Positions 26,001-33,748 of a DNA stretch of 41,792 bases are shown piece after piece; position 1 is the stretch's first letter, and each line of letters starts with the position of its first letter. The stretch comes from Pyxidicoccus fallax (GTDB lineage: Bacteria; Myxococcota; Myxococcia; Myxococcales; Myxococcaceae). The DNA lies in NCBI RefSeq assembly GCF_012933655.1, contig NZ_JABBJJ010000079.1, positions 1 through 41,792 of the forward strand. Reading direction: 5' to 3'. Below the pieces are notes generated by a model. It was not told where the DNA came from. It ran no database searches and saw only the letters and a program-made list of their open reading frames with translations. Position numbers and translations under genes: made by a program.

Positions 26001-29000
26001 GTCCGCGGTGGCGGGGTCCGTGGCGGACAGGAGCCGGCCGATGCGGTCATACGCGAAGGTGCTGGTGGCCTTCTCCGAGGGCACCACCATGCTCCGCAGC
26101 TTGCGGTCCGAGTTGTAGTACTCGAACTGGAGCTGCTTCTCGATGCGGTAGGTGTCGTCCGCGGCCTGCGTCACCGTCACCCGCAGGGAGGTGGGGTAGA
26201 CCATGGTGGTGACGGAGGTCTGCTTGCCGTCCGCGCCCGCGGGCTGCGCCTGGCGGGTGGCGCGGCCGTAGACGTCATAGGTGTTGGTGGTCCACAGCAT
26301 GTCCGTGCCGCCGCTGCTGCTGGTGCAGGCGATGGAGCCGGTGAAGTAGCGCGGCACCGAGACCCGAAGGGCGCGGTCCTCGGAGTCGTAGTTGGTGCAG
26401 GTGCCGGACACGCCCACCGCCGCGTCCTCCTGCGCCGTGGACAGGTAGGCCCGGCCCAGCCCGTCGGTGTACTTGCGCTGCCAGCGCAGCGACGGCTGCT
26501 GGCCCGACAGCGTCCAGGACTGGAGCCGCAGCGACTCCAGGTACAGCAGGCCCGAGTCGGTGCGGCCGCGCGAGCGCGTCTCCAGCGTCACCACGGCGGC
26601 CTTGCGGAAGGTGGTGCTCTCTCCCGTCACCTGTGCGGGCACGCAGTTGGTGTCGGGCTTCACGCCCGAGGGCTCCGCCGGGACGGCGCCCTGCACCTTC
26701 GCCACCCGGCCGAAGGCGTCCAGGCACTGCACGCTGACGTTGCCGTTGGGGGTGGCCTCCGCCACCATGACGCCGAAGCGCGGGTCATACCCGAAGCGCC
26801 GCGTCAGCTTCACGCCCTGGGCATTGGGCGGCGTGGTGCGGGTGGCGACGTAGGTGTTGTACGTCGTCTCGTAGGTGAGCTGCGTCGTGCGGTCGCCGGG
26901 CAGCGTCTCCCGGGTGGTGTTGCCGAAGGCGTCGTACTTATATGTATTGGTCAGGTCGACGCGGTTGACGTTGTCGTAGGTGGAGCGCGTCGCCAGGTTG
27001 CGCTGGGACGTGTACGTGAAGTGCTCCAGGTGGAAGTCGGTCGCGTCGTTGAACTTGGAGAAGTCGGTGCACGCGGAGGTGGAGGACTCCTTGCGGTCCA
27101 GCAGGTAGCCCAGCTCCCAGCCGTCCTGCCGCACCACGTTGTCGTAGCGGGCGCAGCTGTAGACGTCGTCCGCGGTCGACAGGTTGACGCCGTCCGGGCC
27201 CACGTAGCCCAGGTCCGACAGCAGGGAGATGTTGCCGTAGGCGTCGTACTGGAAGGTCTTCGCCCGCGTGTACTCGTACGTGCCGTAGCTGTACGTGGCG
27301 AAGCTCACCTGCTGCTTGCGCACCTCGTAGATGGGAGTGGCCCGGGCGCCCGCGCCGGTGGCCGTCACGGCGGCCGTGTACCCGGTGAGCCCCAGCGACA
27401 GCCGGGTGTCGCGGGCCGCCTCCGGGCAGCGCGGGTCCGGCGAGATGGGGCCGTCACACTGGTACTCGATTTGCGCCGTCGTGCCGGTGAGGGGGAAGCC
27501 CTGGTTGAGCATCGTCACGCGGCGCTGGCCGGTCTGCTCGTCCAGGCGTGAGACGGTGCGGAAGCCCAGCCAGCCGCGGCCGCTCGCCAGGTCGACCAGG
27601 CCGCCGGTGTACCGGTAGCTCTCCTTGTACTGGTAGGTGGAGGCGTTGCGCGCGGGCTCATTGGCGCTCACCAGGGTGCGCACCAGCTGCATGCGCGAGC
27701 CGCCCACCCGCTGGAAGGGCCCCTGCGCGGGCGCCTGGCGGTACGGGTAGCCGAGCGCCACCGTGGCCCCGTCCGGTTGCACCGCGGCGGACGCGAGGGC
27801 GCTCTTGTTCGCCTTCGCCTTCGCCTTCGTCTTCGCCGAGCGCGAGGCCTGGGGCGCGGGGCTCGTGGAGCTGTACACGTCCGGGTCGGACATGGGCAGG
27901 TAGGTGAGCGCGTACCGCGCGCCGGCCGGCTCGGTGAGGGTGGCGAGCAGGTCCGGGGCCGGGCCCTGCGCGAAGTAGCCGCTGAGGGTGAGCGAACCTC
28001 CGCTCGTCACGCCCTGGACGAGGTCCGTCTTCCCGTCGCCATTCACGTCCGTGGGCCACACGGCCCGCGCGTCCGGGGACGCGAGCCGGGCGCCGGCGGC
28101 CGTGCCCCGGTCGAAGCCGCTGCCGATGTTGCGGTAGACGATGAGGTCCAGCGCCGTGCCCTGCCTCCAGGCCTGCACCAGGTCGATGCGGCCATCCCCG
28201 TTGGCGTCCATGGGCCAGAACGCGGCCACGTCGGTGAGGCCCTTGCCCGTGTCGGTGATGTCCCCGGCGGTGAAGCCGCCCGCGCCGGTGGCGAAGAAGG
28301 TCACCAACTGGAGGGCTTCGCCCGGAGCCGCCCACCCCTGCACGAGGTCCGTCTTCCCGTCCGCGTTGACGTCCAGCGGCCACAGGCCGGCGGTGTTCAG
28401 CGGGCCGCCTCGGGTGTCCGTGTCGATGCCGGCGCGGAAGCCCCGGCCGTCGGACAGGAAGGCCGTCAGGTGCAGGGAGACCGACCCGGCATCGGGCGCC
28501 CAGACCTGGACGAGGTCCAGCATGCCGTCGCCGTTGATCTCGGCGGGCCAGAGCCGCTCGTTGGGTTGCGCGGTGATGCTCCCCTGCGTCGCCTGGGTGA
28601 AGCCCGTGGGGGAGCCGAGGAACGTCACCACGGTGTAGACGCCCTTGGACAGCCACGCGCCCACCACGTCCGTCTGGCCGTCGCCATTGACGTCCATGGG
28701 CCACAGGTGCGTGGGGGAGGTCGGCAGGCTGGTGGTGCTCTGCGGGCCGGCGGTGAAGCGGCAGCCGTCCGCGCTTGGCGTGTACAGCGCGAAGCCGAGC
28801 CGGGAGCCGTCCGTGAATGCATAGACGAGGTCCGCACGGCCATCACCCCCCAGCGAGACGGGGAGCACGTTGGTGTAGGACGTCAGCGGCAGGGTCAGCG
28901 ACGTGGCGCAGGCGCTGAGCGTGGTGCCCTGGGAGATGAGCGGCAGGAGGCTCAGCGTGGACTTGTCGGCGGTGACATAGGCGAGGTCCCCCCGGCCGTC

Positions 29001-30062
29001 CCCGTTGAAGTCCGCCGGCAGCACCTGCTTGTACGGAGTGGGCAGCGAGGTGCTGCCCAGGCTCGAGGCCGAGAAGGTGACCTGCGCGGTGTCCTGCCAC
29101 GTGAGGGACGTGGGCGTCAGACAGGGCGCGTCCGTGCTCGTCCCCGCGCACTCCTGGAGGCTCGTGAGCCGGGGCGCGTTGGTGGCCTGGCTCGCCGCGT
29201 ACCCCAGGCGCATGTCCTTGACGGCCTGCTCCCCCACGTACGTCTGGACGTTGGAGAGGACCGCGCGAGTGAAGATGCGCGAGCCGCCCGCGTAGGCCAT
29301 CAGCACCGGGCTGCGCGGGCCATACAGGAAGCGCACCGAGCGGTTGGCCTCCACGCTCGCGTCGGCGTTGGAGGCGTAGTCGATGCGCTGCACGTAGTAC
29401 TGGCCGTCGCTCGCGGAGGACTGGGGGATGGGGGCCTGGGTGTAGCGGTAGGCCACCGCGTTGCCGTTGAGGTCGGTGTAGCGGGCAATGGCCCAGACGC
29501 GCACGTCCGCGCGGCCCACGGCGAGGATGCGGCTGTCGGCCGTGGTGGCGTACTCGGAGACGCTGCCGTCGCGCTGCACCACCGTGAACGAGCAGGGGCC
29601 GGAGCCGCACAGCTCCTTCGAGGCCTTCACCCGCCGCCACGTCTCCAGCTCCGTGCGGTAGACGGACTCCGCCGCGCCTTGGTCACCGCTCACGTTGATG
29701 AGGCGCTGGCCGTCCAGGCAGTAGCGGTCCCTGGCGTCGTAGGAGATGGTGCCCCGGTAGCCGTCCACGCCGAAGGTGGCCGGGCAGCGGCTGATGGCCG
29801 AGGTGCCCTGGAGCTGCCAGCCCACGCCCATTCGTCCGTCCTCCGCCTGGCTGCTGTAGACGAAGGACAGCTGGGGGGTGGCCTTCCCGATGCCGGGAGG
29901 CACCTCGAGCGGGAGCGAATAGGTGGCCGCTCCATTCTCGCTGACGGAGAGCGTTCCGGAGGGGTCGATGGAGACGGACCCCGAGTCCGCTGTGGCGACA
30001 CGGGCCAGGGACAGACACGACAGGAGCAGTATCAACGGGAACCACGGGGACCGCGCGAGCAT
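23094..30062 (-). CDS. SpvB/RHS-repeat polymorphic toxin with Hint domain and NucA/NucB-type DNase tip
   Basis: A 2322-residue protein with ATG 30062 and GGAGG 7 nt upstream. A Sec signal is present (FPLILLLSCLSLARVATA). Order: SpvB-like domain about 30-330; FG-GAP/VCBS repeats about 350-720 (ADFNGDGRGDLAYV, then PMDVNGDGQTDVV); TcdB-like middle; RHS/YD repeats about 1050-1850; RHS core YYFGARYYDPSLGRFLTPD, ending ...DPTGH near 1907; a hydrophobic Gly/Ala segment; Hint pretoxin domain about 2053-2195 ending in HN; and a toxin of about 128 residues with RDEYPPAMFQEGG and DNRGSGSSFGGQL, the NucA/NucB DNase signature. The RHS shell should encapsulate the toxin and Hint should release it. A Sec signal rather than a PAAR domain argues against T6SS loading. 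No cognate immunity gene was recognised. Confidence 0.93.
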   Translation of the reverse strand: MLARSPWFPLILLLSCLSLARVATADSGSVSIDPSGTLSVSENGAATYSLPLEVPPGIGKATPQLSFVYSSQAEDGRMGVGWQLQGTSAISRCPATFGVDGYRGTISYDARDRYCLDGQRLINVSGDQGAAESVYRTELETWRRVKASKELCGSGPCSFTVVQRDGSVSEYATTADSRILAVGRADVRVWAIARYTDLNGNAVAYRYTQAPIPQSSASDGQYYVQRIDYASNADASVEANRSVRFLYGPRSPVLMAYAGGSRIFTRAVLSNVQTYVGEQAVKDMRLGYAASQATNAPRLTSLQECAGTSTDAPCLTPTSLTWQDTAQVTFSASSLGSTSLPTPYKQVLPADFNGDGRGDLAYVTADKSTLSLLPLISQGTTLSACATSLTLPLTSYTNVLPVSLGGDGRADLVYAFTDGSRLGFALYTPSADGCRFTAGPQSTTSLPTSPTHLWPMDVNGDGQTDVVGAWLSKGVYTVVTFLGSPTGFTQATQGSITAQPNERLWPAEINGDGMLDLVQVWAPDAGSVSLHLTAFLSDGRGFRAGIDTDTRGGPLNTAGLWPLDVNADGKTDLVQGWAAPGEALQLVTFFATGAGGFTAGDITDTGKGLTDVAAFWPMDANGDGRIDLVQAWRQGTALDLIVYRNIGSGFDRGTAAGARLASPDARAVWPTDVNGDGKTDLVQGVTSGGSLTLSGYFAQGPAPDLLATLTEPAGARYALTYLPMSDPDVYSSTSPAPQASRSAKTKAKAKANKSALASAAVQPDGATVALGYPYRQAPAQGPFQRVGGSRMQLVRTLVSANEPARNASTYQYKESYRYTGGLVDLASGRGWLGFRTVSRLDEQTGQRRVTMLNQGFPLTGTTAQIEYQCDGPISPDPRCPEAARDTRLSLGLTGYTAAVTATGAGARATPIYEVRKQQVSFATYSYGTYEYTRAKTFQYDAYGNISLLSDLGYVGPDGVNLSTADDVYSCARYDNVVRQDGWELGYLLDRKESSTSACTDFSKFNDATDFHLEHFTYTSQRNLATRSTYDNVNRVDLTNTYKYDAFGNTTRETLPGDRTTQLTYETTYNTYVATRTTPPNAQGVKLTRRFGYDPRFGVMVAEATPNGNVSVQCLDAFGRVAKVQGAVPAEPSGVKPDTNCVPAQVTGESTTFRKAAVVTLETRSRGRTDSGLLYLESLRLQSWTLSGQQPSLRWQRKYTDGLGRAYLSTAQEDAAVGVSGTCTNYDSEDRALRVSVPRYFTGSIACTSSSGGTDMLWTTNTYDVYGRATRQAQPAGADGKQTSVTTMVYPTSLRVTVTQAADDTYRIEKQLQFEYYNSDRKLRSMVVPSEKATSTFAYDRIGRLLSATDPATADNPSGVTNALTYDSLDRRTSLDNPDQNTTGLSDRKALALAYDATTGLLARTTDACARVTRYQYDPLGRVTRKELPADSGDTAARSVTYGYDDPAAANGLGERTRMAAQAADGTELYAYSYGYDRFGHAARTALLLAGDASPYLQTELYDPLERVFRQTFPDGATVERTFRFGNLDRLASSDTSYARFSDYTPLGSPGRVDYGNGARGSYGYAPTGELISQEVLDGGGQPLLRRTAEWNHLQQLTLLQDTLKPDGVDGTQRFTYTGTRLTEAQAPGLYGVRTLGFDAEGNLTRKDGYTFKYQAHRLMSGAGAELPALRATYDCGGNMKSKVVGSDAWDYTYDTSNRLVRVARNGTSVLSVPLYNDAGSRLRKVEPSGVETLYVTAQFQVTRLPDGTRELTRYITTPTGAAVAAVTTRTTGAAVATASEGTVPGDAMPAGVPVPGTLYFHQDLLGSTALTTTKDGALSTRLYYQPFGGVWKPGSRGPDDFRPKYQGRELDDGSGFYYFGARYYDPSLGRFLTPDTELASQLTRIDSFNRFAFALNDPVSHIDPTGHNVWESIVGIVVGVAEVALGVAVDVLSDGALEPIGGALIGAGLNGVQYSATHTSGFSWKQYGIQQGEGALFGLLTGGFGGEAEAGVSTAASEMTEEAAASVATREATTLSAESEGEVMGSAVGREVAEEAPPRTSGQDLIEDGVSSCAASFPAGTPVWLRAGTAPIESLSGGESLLSRNSIDRADAWRRALAPMRHAVTALLSLDLEVDDGGREVLLTTHNHPLWVRGRGWAAAGELRPGDAVATAHRGWAHVMEAATLARPAGVDVYNFEVEGFRSYFVGALGVWAHNPCEAIDRTGQGRTSPQGNPYDVELRVPESEYPESAAHIEDAQQAGHPDVMTINRGGAAQNRRDSLRGIPTQRGYDRDEYPPAMFQEGGTGADIEYIDPTDNRGSGSSFGGQLRSYPNGTRVWFRVVP

Positions 30063-30182
30063 GGGGGGACCTCCGTCGCGGGCACACCTCGGCCCGGCCC
30101 GTGCGCCGCGCCTTCACGCGGTACACGAGGGCCGGGCGCGCGCGTGCGCCGCGGAGTGGGATGAGAGGAATGGACGAGGGAA

Positions 30183-30214
30183 GCGGGAGGCGCGGTGGGA
30201 CGCGCGCCTCCCGC
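30183..30214 (-). terminator. Hairpin downstream of the Vps62-like gene
   Basis: A perfect 12-bp stem, GCGGGAGGCGCG and CGCGCCTCCCGC, with an 8-nt loop lies 10 bp beyond the stop codon at 30224 (minus strand) and ahead of the RHS start at 30062. It could terminate or attenuate transcription between the two genes, which would make the RHS gene independently expressed. No T-tract follows. Confidence 0.6.
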
Positions 30215-30223
30215 CGTCAGCGA

Positions 30224-30790
30224 CTACGGGGTGACCAGCACGCTCGGCACGAAGGTGCCTTCGGTGGGCGGGGAGAAGCTGGGGATGGCGTAGAACACGT
30301 TGAGCTGGTTCACGCGGTAGATGGACACGTTCATGTCGGCGCCGGAGCCGCGGTCATCCCAGATGAGGCCTCCCAGGCCGACGGCCGCCGCCAGGTCATG
30401 GCGCAGGCACCGGTAGTTGGGGATGTACGGCTTGTCGTAGCCACGCTGGATGACGTGCCCGCACGCGACGTAGCCGAAGGGCGGCACGGGCGCCCAGAAC
30501 GAGCCGTCCTCGTCGGCGCCGGAGCCCTTGTCCTTGTAGATGAGCCGGTAGTCCTCGGGCGCCACGAGCGCCGGGTTCTTCGGGTCATCGTTGTCGACGA
30601 CGCGGATGGTGAGAACGGTGCCGGTGGGCTCCAGGTAGTTGCCCTGGCCATAGTCACCGAGGATGAAGAAGCCCTCGCGCGGGATGGGACGGTAGAAGGC
30701 GCCGTCCATGGTGGCGCCCGAGCCCTTGTCCCACCAGACGCGGGTGAACTTGCTCGTGGTGCTGAACTCAATGACAGGAGGAAGCGACAT
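30224..30790 (-). CDS. Vps62-family (DUF946-like) protein
   Basis: A 188-residue protein. ATG 30790 is chosen because the reading upstream, to 30910, is Arg/Pro-rich and unlike the family. Three repeats carry the family motif: WWDKGSGATMDGAFYRPIP, YKDKGSGADEDGSFWAPVPP and WDDRGSGADMNVSIYRV. Each predicts a small beta unit of the Vps62/TECPR type. There is no signal peptide. Vps62-like domains occur in fungal vacuolar sorting proteins and in many bacterial secreted or toxin-associated proteins; their biochemical role is not settled. It lies 161 bp upstream of the RHS toxin on the same strand, separated by a hairpin, so a functional link to the toxin is possible but unproven. Confidence 0.8.
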   Translation of the reverse strand: MSLPPVIEFSTTSKFTRVWWDKGSGATMDGAFYRPIPREGFFILGDYGQGNYLEPTGTVLTIRVVDNDDPKNPALVAPEDYRLIYKDKGSGADEDGSFWAPVPPFGYVACGHVIQRGYDKPYIPNYRCLRHDLAAAVGLGGLIWDDRGSGADMNVSIYRVNQLNVFYAIPSFSPPTEGTFVPSVLVTP

Positions 30791-31437
30791 GATTGGCTCT
30801 CGGGGTAGCGGGTGGACGCGGAGGCTTCTCGCCGGTTGCTGGCGAGAGCGCTTCGCGTGCGCGGAGTCAGGAGGGTCCGCCTCCGCGCGCCGCCACCGAT
30901 TGCAGTGCATATGCCAGCACGGCGCATGCGGAGTGCCCGTGTCATTCAGGGCACTTCGCCTCGCGGCGCGACGGCGCTCGCGCGGGCCGCGTCTGGCCAG
31001 GACGTGGCTGCGTCACGCGCTGACGCAAGGGTGGCATTTGTTACATGGACTGCATGAAGTGGTGCCCTGCGCCCCGGCGCCGACCACGAGCACGGGCCAG
31101 CCGAGCGCCGACCTCCGACAGCCACCCATTGAGAAGAGCGTCACGAATCTGCGCAGCAAGCTCCAGTCCCGGGGTCGATAATGCCCCTCCACGAGGTCAA
31201 CCCGCACATGGCCGAGGTCCGCTCCACGCGCGTTGACATGTCCATTGAAGCGGACGACGTGCCAGCGCGCACGCCGGTGACGCGCGTGCTTGAAGTCCCG
31301 CAATATCGGTGACAAGGATGCGCGTCGCCGGCCCGTGAGGGGTGGAAAGGCTTCCACCTTCGCGAGAGCTGACGATCACGCCCGGACATGACAAGGACCT
31401 TCCTGCCATGGCAGGGCTTCGCTCCCAGGGGCAATCC
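30791..31437. other. Divergent intergenic region
   Basis: These 647 bp separate the Vps62-like gene (minus) from the kelch gene (plus). I see no gene supported by a family match. A minus frame around 31357-31013 contains an ordinary-looking segment (HVVRFNGHVNARGADLGHV) but has no recognisable family or ribosome binding site. The region should contain the promoters of both flanking genes. Confidence 0.45.
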
Positions 31438-32628
31438 ATGACGCGTTCCTTCGCCTCCACCTTCCCATCCATGTTGTTGCTGCTCGCCAGCGCGGCCTGC
31501 GGTCCCGGCCCGTCCTCCGACCCGGAGCCGACGGGGCCCTCCTCCGCGGTCGCGGTGGCCACCGAGCGCCAGGCCCTCGCCAGCTGGAGCTCCGCCGCGC
31601 CGATGTCCACGGCCCGAGTCGACCACAGCGCCACCGTCCTGCCGTCGGGCAAGGTGCTGGTGGCCGGCGGCGAAAACGGCGCGAGCACCCAGTTTGCCAG
31701 CGCGGCGCTCTATGACCCGGCCACCAACAGCTGGTCCGCCACGGGGAGCATGACGCAGGCCCGCTCGGCCCACGTCGCCGTCCTGCTGTCGTCGGGCAAG
31801 GTGCTCGTCATCGGCGGCACCTTCGGCAGCACCACCACCGCGGAGGTGTACGACCCGGCCACGGGGACGTGGACCGCCACCGGAAGCCTCGCCACGTCAC
31901 GCACCAACTTCACCGCGACCCTGCTGTCCTCGGGACAGGTCCTCGTCACGGGCGGCCGTGGCAATGGTGGCGTCTACCTGACCAGCTGCGAGCTGTACGA
32001 CCCGGCCACCGGCACCTGGTCCGCCACGGGCAGCCTCGCCACGGGCCGTATGGACCACTCCGCCGTGCTGCTCGGCAACGGGCAGGTGCTCGTCAGCGGC
32101 GGCCTCTACATGGTCTTCACCTCCCTGTACCGGATCTACAGCGCGGAGCTGTACGACCCGGCCACCGGCACCTGGTCCACGACAGGAAGCCTCGCCACGG
32201 CGCGCAGCGGGCACCTGTCGCTCCAGCTGCCCTCCGGCAATGCGCTGATCGTGGGAGGACTGGCCGGCGACGGCAGGCTCACCGGCCACTACTCGGTCTC
32301 CGCGGCCGAGTCGTTCAGCGCGGGCACCATGTCGTCCGCGGGCACGATGAGCAGCCCGCGCCACGGCCACGCCGCCGCCGCGCTGCCTTCGGGCGCCGTC
32401 CTGGTGGCGGGAGGCCTGAACAAGATTGGCGGCAGCACCACGACGCAATACCTGTCCAGCGCGAGCCTGTACGACCCGGCCACCGGCACCTGGTCCGCCA
32501 CGACCAGCATGCTGGCCGTGCGCAACCGCTTCACGCTCAGCACCCTGCCGTCGGGCAAGGTGCTGGCGGTGGGAGGCACCAACAGCTCGGGCATGGGGCT
32601 CGCCTCCACGGAGCTCTACACCCCGTGA
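31438..32628 (+). CDS. Kelch-repeat lipoprotein
   Basis: A 396-residue protein. ATG 31438 is preceded by AGGGG and opens a lipoprotein signal (SMLLLLASAAC, Cys21); an earlier in-frame ATG at 31342 is rejected. From about residue 50 there are seven kelch units of about 45-50 residues. Each has an R-x-x-H-like strand, LPSGKVLVAGG, and ends in YDPATGTW, making one seven-bladed propeller. This type is expanded in myxobacterial genomes, often as surface lipoproteins or within larger adhesins. The function is probably protein or glycan binding at the cell envelope. A strong hairpin follows, so it is probably transcribed alone. Confidence 0.88.
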   Translation: MTRSFASTFPSMLLLLASAACGPGPSSDPEPTGPSSAVAVATERQALASWSSAAPMSTARVDHSATVLPSGKVLVAGGENGASTQFASAALYDPATNSWSATGSMTQARSAHVAVLLSSGKVLVIGGTFGSTTTAEVYDPATGTWTATGSLATSRTNFTATLLSSGQVLVTGGRGNGGVYLTSCELYDPATGTWSATGSLATGRMDHSAVLLGNGQVLVSGGLYMVFTSLYRIYSAELYDPATGTWSTTGSLATARSGHLSLQLPSGNALIVGGLAGDGRLTGHYSVSAAESFSAGTMSSAGTMSSPRHGHAAAALPSGAVLVAGGLNKIGGSTTTQYLSSASLYDPATGTWSATTSMLAVRNRFTLSTLPSGKVLAVGGTNSSGMGLASTELYTP

Positions 32629-32638
32629 CCGGAGCACC

Positions 32639-32669
32639 CCGGGGCTCCGCTCGCATGCGGGAGCCCCGG
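32639..32669 (+). terminator. Hairpin terminator after the kelch gene
   Basis: CCGGGGCTCCGC pairs with GCGGGAGCCCCGG with a single bulged base and a 6-nt loop TCGCAT, 10 bp after the stop codon. It is a stable GC stem without a T-run, as usual in this type of genome. Confidence 0.75.
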
Positions 32670-32773
32670 CGAAGGCCATCCAGGAGCTGGCCGGGTACCA
32701 GCATCTCTCCACCCCGGCCGACGGGTGTAGCCCCCGGGCTCGCGTCGGTAGGCCACTTCGGGGCGTGCCTCCT

Positions 32774-33298
32774 TCAGGAGTGGTGCGCCACCGCGGCCTT
32801 CACCCAGCGCAGGATGCTCGCCTCGTCAATGTCCGCGGCGCTGCGCACCTTGAGGTGCCGCATGGTCTTCCCGGTGCCCTCGAGCTTTCCTTCCGGGTCG
32901 TCGAGCTTCTCCGGGGGCGCCATGATGCTGAGGGCGGCGTAGGTCGTCGAGGTGTAGAGCGCACAGAAGCCGCCCTTCAGCTCGTAGTAGGGCATGCCCC
33001 ACTTCATGGACTCGCGAGCGCCGGGGGCGGCCTTCTTCACCAGGGCACGCAGGGCCTCGAGGTGCTCGCGCCGCTCCGGGGGCTGCTGCGCGAAGAAGGC
33101 GTCCGCCGGGGCGCCGAGGTCCTCGCGGCGCAGGTACCGGCGGGCAGGGGCCTTCTTCGCGGCCGCGCCCTTCGCCGGCGCCTTCTTCGCGGCCGCGCTC
33201 TTCGCCGGGGTCTTCGCGGGCGTCTTCCTGGCGGTGCTCTTCTTCGCCGGGGTCTTCTTCGTGGGCGTCTTCTTCGCCGTCACCTTGCGTGCTGCCAT
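32774..33298 (-). CDS. DUF1801 protein with histone-H1-like Lys/Ala tail
   Basis: A 174-residue protein. ATG 33298 follows GGAGG at proper spacing. Residues 1-55 are a basic low-complexity tail of TPAKK, TPTKK and AAAKKAPAK units, like histone H1 C-termini. Residues about 60-174 are a DUF1801 domain (YdhG-like fold), with ESMKWGMPYYELKGGFCALY and the end motif ASILRWVKAAVAHH. DUF1801 proteins are small cytosolic proteins of unclear activity. The tail should bind DNA or another polyanion non-specifically and could bring the domain to the nucleoid. It is convergent with the kelch gene. Confidence 0.85.
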   Translation of the reverse strand: MAARKVTAKKTPTKKTPAKKSTARKTPAKTPAKSAAAKKAPAKGAAAKKAPARRYLRREDLGAPADAFFAQQPPERREHLEALRALVKKAAPGARESMKWGMPYYELKGGFCALYTSTTYAALSIMAPPEKLDDPEGKLEGTGKTMRHLKVRSAADIDEASILRWVKAAVAHHS

Positions 33299-33748
33299 CC
33301 GTGCCTCCGAGGCCCCGGACCGCCGGGGCGGGCGGGAGGCTACCCCAACAGCGGAGGACGCATGGGCTACCGCTTCCAACTTCGCGGCGGCCCCATTCAG
33401 CCGTCCTACTCTCGTCCGGGCACCTGAGGGCGGATGCGCCGGTTTTTCTGGCTTGAGGAGGACAAGGTGTGCGCTTCGAGGCGTTGCCGCCACCCACGCA
33501 AGCAGAGGTGGAGCGGTTGCTGAGGGGGGCGTCACCGGGTGCTGCGCCTGTGTATCCGCGCAGGCGGGAGTTGGAGCTCGCGGAAGCCTTCCGGGTCCTC
33601 CTTTTCCTTCTCGCGCGTTGCCGCCGCGCCTATGTTCCGACGGCGTATCGAGACAGCCTCACCGTCGGCTCTCGTGCAAAGGATGATGCTCGGGAAGTCG
33701 TCCAGGCGATGGGGTCCATTTCACGCCTCCACGAAGAGAGGGCCGGTC
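33299..33748. other. Intergenic stretch with an IS91 scar
   Basis: Between the DUF1801 gene (minus) and the VOC lipoprotein gene (plus). The only recognisable coding is a short IS91-family fragment at 33457-33531. The rest shows no gene, and should contain the divergent promoters. Confidence 0.5.
33457..33531 (+). mobile_element. IS91-family transposase fragment (central part)
   Basis: The plus strand reads GVRFEALPPPTQAEVERLLR, closed upstream by TGA at 33454-33456. This segment matches the stretch after HxHxLVPDGV in IS91-type Y2 transposases, where a G-V-R-F-x-x-LPPPT motif is typical. Nothing beyond ERLLRG fits, so only about 25 codons survive. It is a different part of the transposase, on the opposite strand, from the scar at 21405-21518. 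Confidence 0.6.

Noticed and set aside
23010..27551. A 1513-codon open frame on the plus strand opposite the RHS gene
   Set aside because: It mirrors the RHS gene through GC-biased codon positions, is rich in Arg, Gly, Val and Ala without domains, and the opposite strand has a full domain order.
27777..30164. A 795-codon plus-strand frame opposite the N-terminal half of the RHS gene
   Set aside because: Same shadow effect; no domain or ribosome binding site, and composition is like the frame above.
31013..31357. A minus frame in the region between the Vps62-like and kelch genes
   Set aside because: No ribosome binding site or family match, and a Cys/Ser-rich end typical of shadow frames.
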